From positions 2,666,001 through 2,730,000 of the forward strand of contig JARUPY010000087.1 in assembly GCA_029817715.1 (NCBI GenBank): a DNA stretch of 64,000 nt, given 5' to 3'. Positions 1 through 11,423 of this stretch are shown here, in pieces (position 1 is the first letter of the stretch; every line of letters begins with the position of its first letter). The notes under the pieces were generated by a model, which saw only the letters and a list, made by a program, of their open reading frames with translations, searched no databases and was not told the DNA's origin. The translations under genes and the position numbers were made by a program. This DNA is from Melastoma dodecandrum. Taxonomy: Eukaryota > Streptophyta > Magnoliopsida > Myrtales > Melastomataceae.

Positions 1-381
1 GTAACTTCGCCCTCGGTGCAAGCCAGCTCCCAGTCATCGGAAGCGCTTGTTGTTTCCCTGGGTCAGGAACAATCATCCAAATTACCCGCTGGTGGGCCAA
101 TTTCAAGCACGAAGAATCTCGTGGAAGATCATGGGAGTGACAACTCCAGCAAGCCTGTCGTCTCCATTAAGGTTCCCGAGCAGAAGGTAGTGCAACAGGA
201 CATAGTAGACATGTACATGAAGAGCATGCAGCAATTCACCGAGTCATTAGCCAAGATGAAGCTTCCTCTGGACATTGACACTGATACGGCCAGCTTGGGC
301 GAACAAAGCCCGGACCAGGGACCAGACTCCTCGAGAAACAGTGGATCTCGCGTATTCTATGGGAGTAGGGCTTTCTTCTGA
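1..381 (+). CDS. 3' end of an unidentified plant gene (partial)
   Basis: The frame is open from the first base of the window, so this is the last coding exon (or part of it) of a gene that begins to the left. It encodes about 126 residues and stops at 379-381. The visible protein is Ser/Gln/Pro-rich and low-complexity, then has one conserved-looking amphipathic stretch, DIVDMYMKSMQQFTESLAKM, which resembles a short helical motif, and a Ser/Gly-rich tail ending in YGSRAFF. I do not recognise the family with confidence and assign no function. It runs tail-to-tail into TORNADO1 with about 370 bp between the two stops. Confidence 0.6.
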   Translation, partial: VTSPSVQASSQSSEALVVSLGQEQSSKLPAGGPISSTKNLVEDHGSDNSSKPVVSIKVPEQKVVQQDIVDMYMKSMQQFTESLAKMKLPLDIDTDTASLGEQSPDQGPDSSRNSGSRVFYGSRAFF

Positions 382-749
382 TCCACCTTCAGCAGTACAG
401 GAAGAAGGATTATACGGACGAGTCAGACTTTAGGAGGAAGACTAATGCTAAGGTTGAGCTGGTGTGGGCTTCTTTCTTTGTATTTCGGAGATAATTTAGG
501 TGGCTGGAAATCTCTCCTAGTACTCTAATCAGTACTGTCAATATGTAAGAATGTCTCGGCCATGTCTTTGTGTAAGAATGCTGTCTGGAGCTGCTTGTAG
601 TGAAGGTAAAGTATCTGAGAAAAAACTCGTGGTCCTGTTATCTTTGCAACCACAACTTTTGGGGATTGAAGAATCTACGTCAGGTTCTGATTCAGCACTG
701 AAAAATGGACGTGGTTCCAATTATAACAAGATCATCAAACCTTCAATTC
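382..749. other. Shared 3' flanks of two convergent genes
   Basis: This stretch lies between the stop of the left partial gene and the stop of TORNADO1. It is probably the two 3' UTRs. Short open frames here have no recognisable content. Confidence 0.5.
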
Positions 750-3700
750 TTACATGGGTACTTGAATTATCTCATGAGCCCTGGTACGCATATGCCTCCA
801 ACAAATCCAAGCTACCTGTCCATCATCCCTGTACCTGACCCTGTACAGTCCGAACTTCTCTGTGATGTCCTTCCCCGTCGAACACCCCCGCTCTCGTAGA
901 AAATCCACCACCCATTGCTGTGCTGCTTGTTGATCTTGCTGGATGTCCCTTTGCCGGTCGCTGTTCATGCCTCTGACTTGGCTCATCGCGGCAACTCCGG
1001 CAGCCCCAGCTGCAAAAGCTCCAACCGACCCTGTCATAACAGAAGTATCGGCTAGATGAGCAAGTTCCCTACTCAGGTCGGGGATTAGCTGTCCCATTCC
1101 GGCGGCTAGATGCGCTCCAATCTTGAGAGCGAAGGTAACCAGTTTCATGAACTTTGTCATGTAGGGAGCCAAGCTTTGAACTGCCCTGTTATCGATATGC
1201 ATCATTTCACACCCCATCTGGTCTTCTACAACATGCATTTCTCGTCGATATTCGCATAGCATGTGGAGCCGGAGCGCAGTCAGTCCCGAGATTATGTTGG
1301 TGACCAATCTCCTTGAGTAGTTCTCCGTCCTGACGAAATAGAACATATTGGGTACTTTCCTTTCCTCAACTTGGACATTGTAGTTCACCAAGTAATTGAC
1401 TTTCCGATGAAGCTCGAGCAGGAGCCTGTGCTCATAATACCAGAGCCCCTGGATCTCCTGCTTTAGGTCCCTGATTTCTTGCTCGATGATCTTCAGCCGC
1501 TGCAGAACTGCCTCAACACCCTTGGCTATCCCGTCAAATGAAGGATCGACTCTACCATCCGTTTGCCCCGAGGAAGAAAGTGAATTGCCAGAATCATTTT
1601 CTGCCGGGAAGTGCAGTTCGTTGGCGAGGTTGTGTAGGTCATGATATCTTCTGTGCAGAACTTCCCGAAAGTCATCGTCAGATAAGAGGTCCCGTGCTAA
1701 GTCAAACCCAGCTCCTAAAATGGCTCTTCCGTTATCCGAGACAGGATCCCATGTATGCTGATAATCGTACATGCTTTCTGCTGGTACTGAGAGAAGCACC
1801 TGCTTCAATTGTTGAAGGGCAACAACCTGACCCTTCCGGTATCTTGGCGGCGTGAGACTTCTCACGCATTCCGGCCTCATAATATTTTCATTGAAGTTGA
1901 TGCCCTGACCCAGACTTTGAATTTCTGAGGCAACGAGACTTTGTACGAGCCGGAGGGTTTCTGTTACGTTTTTTGTCGAGCATGCCAGGATATCGATGTA
2001 GTGCCCTGGCTGTCCTCCGAATTCCACTCTGATGTAGATTCCATTGATGTTTATCACAATGAGGCACTTCTCGAGAGTATATGTTGCTCCGTGTTGGTTC
2101 TTCATCATCAGTATTCTGTTATGGAGATGCACCTGGGTTTCCCGAAAATACACCAATCAATAAGATTTTCATGCATCATATTTAGAATTGTCTAAGAATT
2201 CGATAGGCTAACCTGTAGACGCCGGAAGAAGCTTGAAAAGAGAAATAAGTGGCTTGTGTCATCGCACTCGAGATGCCGTCCTGCGTAAACACAGTCCTGC
2301 AAGCTCATTAACCAGCTCTGCGGCTTTGCTCTGCTATCTTCCAGGAGTGAAGGTAGGAGCAATGGGGAATTTGGACTGGCCAGGTCTTGTTCGTGACAGA
2401 GCTCCAATCTGAGCATCAACTTGATAATGTCATTGGCATCTAGGTAGTCAAGAACTTTAGATCCCATGCCCGGAATCTGGCTCTGTAAGCTTCCCCGGAG
2501 AATCTTCTCCATGTCCTTTCTGGTAACAAAACCATTACTCGTTGACAAGGCGAACTTCCTCCCATCCAGTCTTGTCAGCTGTCCGAGCAAATCAGTGCAG
2601 AACCACTCAAAGTCTAAGATTAAGAATTCAGCTTCAGGGAAATATATGATCTCACACATCTGATGAAGGCAGGATGCCACGGCACGTCTCCTTGCCTCCA
2701 CTGTCTCTCTGCCATCATTTCTCGACCGGATTCTCAATGAAGGGACCTTGATCTGGCACAAGTCGGCGAATTCTTTCCACCTCATTGCTGGTTTGTTGCC
2801 ATTTTCAGCCCTCCAATCAAGTAGAATTCGGACCACGTCATCACAAACCTGGTAGACACGAGGCACTCTTTGGAGGACAGTCTTGCTCATCCTTTGAAGA
2901 TGATGGGTTAACTTGCTAACAGATGCAGATGAACGTGCATCAACTGTGAATACAGTTTGGTAGAATTCCACGATACCCTGGTACCTGTCCCTTATTCTCT
3001 GGATCGAGTTTGCAATTTGCAATAGATTCTCGGATGGCTGGGTCACTTTGTCATAGTTCGTCAGGGCTATTGTTACATTGGGAAGAAGGCATTGCTGTTC
3101 TGCACGGTGCAAGTTGGAGACAATGAATCTCAGCCAATATTGTATGTCTTCCTCTACTTCTTGTGAAGTCTTTTCCTCTCTACCACTTGGCTTCCTGAAT
3201 AAGCTCACGACGACGAGAAAAAACGTTGCGCTGCCACTGCCAGGGAACACGAGGTCATGAAGGGCGAACAAATCATGATGCCCAGCGAGGTTCCACACGG
3301 ATATCTTCATATCTTCATCCTTGAGGGTCTTCACCTTGATCCCGATCGGCCTCACGGCTTGCTCGACAGGTTGAACCATGGTCCTTACATGATCCAGGTA
3401 AGCCGCCCTCGAAGAGGAGAAACTCTGCGACATGGATTGACATAACGTGCTTTTGCCTGCCAAATATGATGCGCTTGTTGCGTTAAAGTCCAGAGTAGAA
3501 CTAATTAACAATCATACCAGATCCTGGGCACCACAACGCAACATTTACCTGCATATTCTTGACCACATAAGAAGAGTCTGCAGGTCGTGGGCATGATAAG
3601 GGGCATCTCCTTCATCAGATCTGATTCTGGCTCAGTCCTCTCCTTCCTTCCTAGTCTGTTGTCGATGCCATTCACCTTTCCTGAGCTGTGCAATGGTGTT

Positions 3701-5082
3701 CCTTCCAAATCGAGGCTCTCAAGCCATGGATTGATCTGCAGCGTCTCCATGATTGTCTGCAATAGCACCTCCCCTCTCATTCCGCTGCACCCTTTGAATG
3801 ACAAGGATATCAACGAGGCGTTTCTCTCCAAACTCTTGAATATTTTGACAAAATCTTCTGGTCGCAAACTCTCGTCGTCGAGGATTCCCAAGTGTGTTAC
3901 ACTTTCATTAGTTGTCAGGAACTGCATGATAGCCGATAGCCCATCTCGTCCGATTTTCGTTCTTCCACCTCCGAATGTGAGGGACTTTAAGGTTATGTTG
4001 GCTTGTATTTGGAGAGACGAGAACCGGCACAGCGGACACAGTAAATGTTCGACACCGACTCCTCCGAACCAATTCCCGTCCAAATACAAGCTCTGGAGCC
4101 TCTGGTTTTTGAACAGTCCTGCAGCCACGTAAACAACTCCCTTGTCCTTAAGCTTAGTTTTTGAAAGATTCACCGTTCGTAGGGTCTGATTCTGTTCGAG
4201 CACCCACCGGAACTCCTTCGCCCACCTGGACTTTAGCCAGACTCCCGTCAAATCGAGGGTATTCACGGTCAAGTTCATCCCGAGGGCACATGCCACCCTA
4301 CAAGTCCCCGAGACATCGAGGCGGGATATCCGCAGCGTACTGCTCTCCGGCGTAAACTCCACTACTCTGGCCATCCTCGCCTGGCTCTCTCTGCTCCACA
4401 CCTGAACATCCATAGTCCTGTTCCTCGCGAGGACGGCCGAAATCAATGGAGCTGCGGTTGCAATGCTTGAGTCGAAAATACTCAGCTTCTTCAGCGTGGA
4501 GTTAGCTTCGATCATCTTGGACAGATCTTCAGCACCCCGCGATCCAATTGAGTCCTCCCATATCTGCAGCTCCTCCACGCACTCGTTAAGCCTCAGAGCA
4601 CCTGCGACCAACCCAGCACCGCCAGCCCCAATGCCGCACTCCGACAACACCACTTCCTTCACCGCTCCATTCCTCTCGAGATACTCACAGAACCGCACGA
4701 ACCCTTCACACCCAAACCTATTCCTTTTAAACGCAACCCGCCTGGCACCTCCTCCTCCTCCTCCACCGCCAGCCTCGAGCAACCGCACGAGGGCCCCGAT
4801 CTGGGGCGGCTCCCAGACAACGCGCTCGAACTCGAGGCTCTCCAATGTTCGTAGGGGGTCCCTAAGGGAGTCCAGGAAGTGGGTAAAGAAGGGGAGATCA
4901 TCCTTCCTAATGTTGACAGTAAAGGAGTTCCCCTGTGCTTCCTGGTGACATCCAGAGGTTGACGAAGAGAGGTGGAAGGTGACCCTCTGAAGGGTTAGGG
5001 TTTGGGATTGGATGGCTTGCAGGGCAGATTGAAGACTAAACCCTGACGCCATTGTCGCCCCAAAGGAAGCTTTTTTCTTCAC
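750..5082 (-). CDS. TRN1: TORNADO1 (LOPPED1), plant Roco-like LRR/Roc GTPase/COR protein
   Basis: Model: complement of 750-2132, 2213-3456 and 3549-5082, giving 1386 aa, the usual TRN1 size. The N-terminal ~450 residues are leucine-rich repeats (e.g. LYLDGNWFGGVGVEHLL). A Roc GTPase-like domain follows, with P-loop GQEYAGKST and a downstream WNLAG motif. A COR-like region comes next, and the protein ends in IIQVPM. Intron 1 (92 bp) falls inside the P-loop, in the codon before GK. Intron 2 is 80 bp. Both are GT-AG and phase-consistent. In Arabidopsis TRN1 is required for leaf patterning, lateral symmetry and auxin-related growth, upstream of or with the tetraspanin TRN2. A GGT/GGC-rich stretch near residue 110 encodes eight glycines. 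The first ATG (5082) fits the family start. The three exons appear undamaged. Confidence 0.95.
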
Positions 5083-5414
5083 CTTCCTGCGCGATGTTTT
5101 CTTACAAGAAAATGCCGCATTACCTTTCTTTCCCAGGTTCTGATCCTTGTCTTCCAGCCGAAGGCATTCCCCTGTTCATACACAAAATGATTGAAGTATT
5201 CCACTTTTTCCAAAAGGGATGACGGAAACAATGAAGAGCCCATGTGGGAAAGACAATCAAGGTCGCATCTTTCTTAAAACAACCGAGTTGAAAGTGATTA
5301 TTGGGTCTTGTAAGAAAAGGGATTGATCCGTCAGACATTTCCACAAACACCTGTGAAACTGGAACTTGTTAGAAAGTCGACTCGTTTCTAACAACAGACT
5401 AATCGATCGTCCGA
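5083..5414. other. Upstream region of TRN1 and 3' flank of the next gene
   Basis: About 330 bp separate the TRN1 start from the stop of the kinase gene, which lies on the same strand upstream. It presumably holds the TRN1 5' UTR and promoter. I see no clear TATA box or coding content. Confidence 0.4.
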
Positions 5415-6969
5415 TTAATGGTTAATCCCCGTGGTCTCCGGTGCAGTGGAGTGCTGCACGGAGCTGTCCGGTTGGCCGTCCTTCACGGCCTTCTGGGCAG
5501 GAACAAGAGGTGAATCCGGGACCTGCTGCTGCATCTGGCCGTCCATCGCCTCCTCAATCTTCTTCAGAACCTCCCCGATGCTCGGCCTGTCCTGGGGAAC
5601 ATCGGCGACGCACTTTAGGGAAATGTTTAGGAGTGGGAACGCCCATTGCTTTGCCTCCTTGGCGACTTCCATGTCGAAAACTTCCCCGGTCCACTCCTCC
5701 CGCACCATCGATTTCACCCACTGAGGGAGGTCGAGCCCAGTATTCTCCACCCCTTTCCCTGTCAGCAGTTCCAGTAGCATCACGCCGAAGCTGTACATGT
5801 CACCTTTTTGGGAGAATCGCTTCTCTGGAGGTGTGTACCCGTCCGACGAGTAGAGGCATATCCCGTCCGGATCGATGAACTTTGAGAGACCGTAGTCGCT
5901 GATCAGAGCTTCCATGTTATCGCCTAGAAGGATGTTGGATGGCTTGAGGTTCCCATGAGGGATGATCTCGGACGTGTTCCAGGAACTCTGGTGGATGAAA
6001 TCCAAGCCTCTAGCGATTCCCCATGCAATGTAAAGACGCAGATTCCACGGGAAGGCCTTCCCGCACTTCATGTGATCTGCGGACAAACGTCTTGTGATAT
6101 TCAACCCCTTGATGAAGTTGCCAACAAGCAGTTACAATCTAATCCATGTTAGGAAAGTCGCTATATCGAAACGTACCACTGAACAGATCGAAGAGGCTGC
6201 CATTGCTCTGATACCTGTATATCAGGAGTCTGCCATCGGGGGTCGAATTGTAACCTACGAGGGAGAGGATATTCGGGTGCTTCATGTTCCCGACCTTCGT
6301 CATAGTTTGGCCGAATTCCTTTAAGGACGCCTGCAATTTCTTCAATCTCTTCACTGTATAAACGGCACCACTTCTCAGAACCACCTTGTACAGGCTGAAA
6401 CATGGCAGTTGGCTTCTCAAGTCGGCTGCAGCTTCAAGAAGGTCATCAAGCTTGAACGCCTCGTGCTCGTCTACAAAGAAGACGAGCTCCGACTGAGCTG
6501 TCTCCCGCTTAATATCTTTTTCTTCTGTCGGCTTCACGGGAATAACTTGGAGAGGCTTACTCCTCCGGGCCTTCAGAATCTCTTTCTCCTTCGCTAAGTT
6601 ATTCGCTTTTCTGCCCACAAAATACACGAGGCAAAAGCATAAACCTACTCCAAGAAACATCGCCAGCCATCCATATTTCTTGTGCTGGGATTGTGCTTTC
6701 GCACCACTTGGTGCCGGGCTGTCATCTTCCAACAACTTCGCCCGCCTGATCGGGAAGCCAATTTTCTGCTGGCCACCATCACGGTATGGCAATCCTTTTG
6801 GCTCTTCCCGAGGGGGCACCTGCCAGCCAACTTGTGGAAAATACTCGTATGAATCAACTCCTCCCGATAACTCGGCACAGTAACCTGCAATTATGAACAC
6901 AGAAAGAGCAGTGACTGCTGAAAATTTCACAAAAATGGACCCAAACGCTATATCTCGAGACAGGCACAT
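5415..6969 (-). CDS. LRR-less receptor-like pseudokinase
   Basis: Model: complement of 5415-6076 and 6177-6969, giving 484 aa; the intron (100 bp) is GT-AG, phase 1. The order is a hydrophobic N-terminal segment (SAVTALSVFIIAGYC), a short ectodomain of ~75 residues without LRRs, a transmembrane segment (WLAMFLGVGLCFCLVYFVG), a basic juxtamembrane region and a kinase fold. The kinase resembles the inactive-RLK class of LRR-RLK III. The VAIK-type lysine is present (YTVKRLKK). The glycine loop is gone, HRD is HGN (HGNLKPSNILL) and DFG is DYG (ISDYGLSKF). Loss of the HRD aspartate and the glycine loop suggests a signalling pseudokinase, typical of this class. The missing LRR block is unusual: either the ectodomain was lost or there is an upstream exon I could not find. 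A protein start at 6969 is the simplest reading. Confidence 0.8.
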
Positions 6970-7807
6970 GACGATTAGTAGTTCATCTCGCGATTGGTAT
7001 CACTAAGACGATAAAATTTTCAGATATTTCATCTCCTCGCTAATGGTACTGAACATTATAAGGAAAAGTAATCGACAGTACTGAGACAAAAATCATTGAT
7101 CTGGAAAACTGTCGTATGCCAACCCCTAGCATTTTCGATCCAATCAATAGTGCTTACAATTTCGTTAAGAACTACGAATGCCACGAGAAAAACGGCCACC
7201 AAACCAACAAACATCCTCGTTTATTTCGCAAAGACACTATGTTCTCTGCTCCTGCACAAACATTCCTCATTTCTGCAATCTCTTCGAGTCCGTGGCATAG
7301 GTCGTTCCGAATGCACCATAGGGATCGGAAATCACGAACAATACAAGAGGTTTATGCTCCATGCTCGGAACTTGCCGAAAACACAAATTTCGATACAATG
7401 TCTATCACAAAAGCCAAACATTTCGCCCCATTTCAACGTGTCTCGTGCAGCGTAATTCGAAACCAGATCTAGCCTTAACATTCATTAGTAATAGAAATAA
7501 AGATAACTCACCGTAATCTTAGTCTTCGCAAATAGGATGTAATCCTCATTTTCGTATATAGTTTAGTCATATTAGGACTGTCTTTGATGCACTTTTATTC
7601 TTGTATTATATACGTTCACTATATAAAGCAATAAATAACAACTCTCACGGTGAGAATTTAGCCTTACTTTCCTCTATCTTCAATTTTTTCTAGTCTTCAA
7701 TTAGTTATCGCGGGGAACGTCTGGGAAGTCGGCATCTCTCCCGCTGCCCATACCGCAGCCTGCCGCCGCGAGGTGAAGCCATCGACGTTGTCTTTGTTGC
7801 CATAAAA
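6970..7807. other. Divergent intergenic region
   Basis: This is shared upstream space between the pseudokinase (-) and the FRIGIDA-like gene (+). The open frames around 7100-7470 have no recognisable protein content. TA-rich motifs near 7550-7640 (tatatac, ctatataaag) could serve the FRIGIDA-like gene as TATA elements; CTATATAAAG at about 7619 is the best candidate. Confidence 0.35.
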
Positions 7808-10169
7808 ATGGAAGAAGACACGGTGGACGAAAGCACCCCTGATAATGGGCCTGTTATTGGGTCGATGGAGTTATCACGTAATTCAAGCCCAATTACGAAG
7901 ACTAGGCCCAAATCCATGGGATTCCCTGCTTTGCCAATCCCGCCAAAATTAGGGCTTCTGCTTTCAATTGGGGCAGGAACACCTCGTCGCGCGGCCCCAA
8001 TGGCGACGCCACGACCGCCGCCGCCACAGACGACGCCGTCCCCGTCGGTGGAGCCGACGTTGCGATCCATCGAAGCGGCGGTGGAACTCGTAGAGTCGAA
8101 GAAGGAAGCCTTGAAGCAAGCCTTTGAAGAATTCCAATCCCACTCCGCTAATGTCCTCTCTCCATCCATATCAATCTCCTGGAATGACGTCGAGTCGCAC
8201 TTCTCCTCTGTCCACTCGACCATCCTCCTCAAGCTGGATTCCGTCCGGAGGCAACATGATCAGCGGAAGAAAGAACGAGAACTGGAACAAGAGACCGACG
8301 AGATGCCGTCCTGTGCTGCAGCCGAATTGGATTTTTCCCGGATGACGGCTCGGAAAGAATTGAGGGTGCTTTGCCGGAGGATGGATGGGGAGGGTCTGAT
8401 TAGGTACTTGATAGGTCATGTGAAGGAGCGGGAGGATATATGGGACGAGCTGACAGTTGCGCTGGCCTGTGCGCGGAACGTGGAGGAATTGGTGCTCAGC
8501 GCGGTCTCTGGGTTTCACAGGGAATACAGAAGCGAGAGGGGGAAGATGAGTGCGCAGAGGAGCTGTGTTATGGTTTTGGATGTGTTCATGCATATGACAA
8601 AGGAGAGGGAGAGGCAGGGTGAGAGCATTAGTGCTATTGTGAGTGATGAGGGGAGGGGCAGGGCGAGGAGCTTGGCCGCGAACTGGAAAGGTATATTCAA
8701 GGGAAAGGATGTTTCAGGGAAATTGTGGGCTGAGGTTTTGGCTTGGTTGTTTTTGGTTGGGTCTTTTAGGTTGCTTGGGGAGCACGACATTGAGGAGATT
8801 TTGGATTATTGTACGCTGGCCTCTCATTATACACGGTCCTGTGAGATGTATCGGGTTTTGGATTTGGAAGATAGGGTGCCTGGTGAGTAATTGAGTTGCC
8901 ATTGCGTCTCTCGGTGCCTCTTGCTCCTTAAGTGCTGTGAATGGCTCTTATTTTACAACATTCTTATGCATTGAGCTTATAATGCTGCTTTTGTAAAATA
9001 TGTGTCTATATGGTGATTCTTTTTTATAATATTCTGGTGTTGGAGAAATTTTTTGCCGCTTTCTGTTGCTATTTCCCGGCAGATAACTTGATCAAGTTTA
9101 GAAGGAAGATAATTTTGTGTTCTCTCTGGATGATACATTATTGAGATTGCACGTTTTAGTATTGGTTGCGAGTTTGTTACATTTTCAAGGCTGGATGAAC
9201 ACTTAAAATGATTGGAAGTTTGAAGACAGGTTTTCTTTATCAGTCCTCTATTTGTATACTGAAAAGGTCTCCATTGCTGCAGACATAATTCAGAGACTCC
9301 TGAAAAAGCGAAAACAACTGTTGGCTGTCAAGCTTGTGATTAATTTTGGGTTGCAAGAAAAGTTTCCTCCAGGGCCCCTAATAAAAGCTCACGTTGATGA
9401 TGCTATGAAACTCACACAAAAATCTCAGGATGGCGGAAATGATTCCCGCAAGACACAAGTCTGTTCTACTTTCCCCAATCACCAACACCTTAGTTTAAGC
9501 TCACTTCTCATGAGTCCTGACATTCTTCTTGTTATCCAGAAGGAGGCTACAGTCAGAGAATTGCTCGCGTTAAAGTCGGCTATCAAGGTTATTAAAGAGC
9601 ACAGGCTGGAATCCGAGTACTCAATTATGGATTTGGAAGCACACATCCAGCTTTTGGAGAAGCCTAATGGAGAGAGTCGACCCATAAAGCCTCATTCACA
9701 ACCCTCGAAACAAAACCAGAATGAAAAGCATGGTGGGAAGAGGAAGGTACAGGGTCGAGGAAAGGAGCAGCTTCAGGGAAGAAAGCGCCCACGAGGTGAG
9801 GCATCTAGTGGCCATGTGTCTATCCCAAAGATGAAGATATCTGGAACCATTCCGCCTGTTCCTATATTCCAGCATTCATATCCGCCTACTGCTGTTGCCA
9901 GTGCACATGGGCCTCCTCCATACTCGATCTCACCTCCTAAACCCTATCATTTGGTCAATTCTGCTCCTACAGCTTCCTCTTATCCAGGTCCATCAAATGG
10001 TGTATATGGTATAGTAGGTGCCCCTGCAAGCTACTCTAGTGACCCTATCCCTCCGCAGCCTTACGTATATCCTTCAGAAGCTCAAACTCCTCAGTATTAC
10101 GATAGGCCAAATCCTTATGGCGGGTATGTGTATCCTTCTCATTACAATCATTCCTATTATCCTCAGTAG
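7808..10169 (+). CDS. FRIGIDA-like protein
   Basis: Model: join 7808-8882, 9283-9458 and 9540-10169, giving 626 aa. Introns are 400 bp (phase 1) and 81 bp (phase 0), both GT-AG. The N-terminus is Pro/Ser-rich. A coiled-coil segment follows (residues ~80-160), then the FRIGIDA helical core with conserved blocks (RKELRVLCRRMDGEGLIRYL; LLGEHDIEEILDY). Across the exon 1/2 join the protein reads DRVPDIIQRLLKKRKQ, which fits FRL proteins. The C-terminus is basic (GKRKVQGRGKEQ), then Pro/Tyr/Ser-rich. FRIGIDA family members act as nuclear scaffolds; FRI, FRL1 and FRL2 raise FLC expression and delay flowering. Which clade this belongs to cannot be settled by eye. The 81-nt second intron has no stop and keeps the frame, so its retention would add 27 residues. 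Confidence 0.9.
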
Positions 10170-11423
10170 ATTTTAGTTATTACTACCCTCTCAAGTTCCG
10201 TGTTGCGGGAGCATGCTGTACCTAGCAAGTACTTTTGGGACAGTTGGATAAATTATTCTCCCTCTGATATTCAAAATGTACCTCTGTTCGATGGCCACTG
10301 ACGGCTTTCGGACAAAGGGTGCTAAGTCTCCTGTACTAGTAGGTATTTCCTCTTTCTGGTACTGTGGAAATCCTATGGATACAGAGGTCAGTGTAATTTC
10401 TCCCCTTTCTGCCATAAGAAAATTTTTGGAATGCACTTCTCTGAATTTCTTGGCGGGGGTAGAAGGTGCAGTTGCTGCTATTTGAAACAATGGCATTAAC
10501 CCACCTCCCGTGCGTTTTTACCGGGTCTGTTTTTGTTCTATGAACCACTAGCTAAAATCCTTCTGCACATTACTTGTCCTAACTGCAGATCCGTGGTTGA
10601 CTATCTTATCAGGACAGCAAACTTTAGCCTTTCCTTTTGGAGGTTTTTCAGGAAGTGGCGGAAGTTATTTTCTGTTCGAATTGAGTTTTTGTTAGGCAAT
10701 TTAGGAGGTTTTCATTAGTCCAGAATTTTGTGGCCTCGGCTGTTGATAGGGAAGGAACTCCAAACTTGATGAACCTTAGGGAAACCAGCTGGGACTGCGG
10801 TGTTCTGTCCGAGCACCGCGTCCTTACCTTTGTTCTGCGATGCTCATAAGAAACTGCCTGCCAATCGAGAAAGTTCGGTGAGGGTGGCATCGGGACCATT
10901 GCGGGCCTCTGAGTCTTCGTTGCCTGATATATTACTGTTGTGATGTGATGATATGAGGTAGGAGTTGGACTGAAGAGTTAAGGCATGGGCTGATGCATTG
11001 CGAGAATACGTAACTGACCAAAGACGCCTTCTTCACCACCCGCCATTTTCTTCTCAGTTTCTGTAGGTGGTTTTGAATCCTGTGAAAGAATTGATAGAGT
11101 TCTTAATTTTTAAGTTTTTTTTTTTTTTTAATTCCGGCATTCACCCACTTACATACCCTGATTCGATTGATGTGTTTGTTCGTGACAGAAGAACAATTTC
11201 CATGTCGCTTATCCTCGTTGTCCGTAGATTATCTATACCTCCCCGCAACAACTAATTTTGTTGATGAAATGACCAAAACACCCCCACATTTTCATCTGTA
11301 CTTCGGACGGAAGTCGTCTTCCTTCCTTTTCCGTCCTCCCACTCGGACTCCCGAGTCACGACGACGACCCTTTCCGTCTGACTAACTGACTCTCCTCTCC
11401 CCCCATTCCCCCCCGCCCCCGAG
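10170..11423. other. Intergenic region, no gene seen
   Basis: This holds the 3' flank of the FRIGIDA-like gene and the upstream region of the WRKY gene. There is a poly-T run near 11115-11130 and a C-rich tract just before the WRKY start, consistent with a 5' UTR. Scattered frames of 60-100 codons show no family signature. Confidence 0.4.

Noticed and set aside
7096..7472. Two overlapping ~118-codon open frames
   Set aside because: No family motif, low coding quality, and they lie in the divergent promoter region of two real genes.
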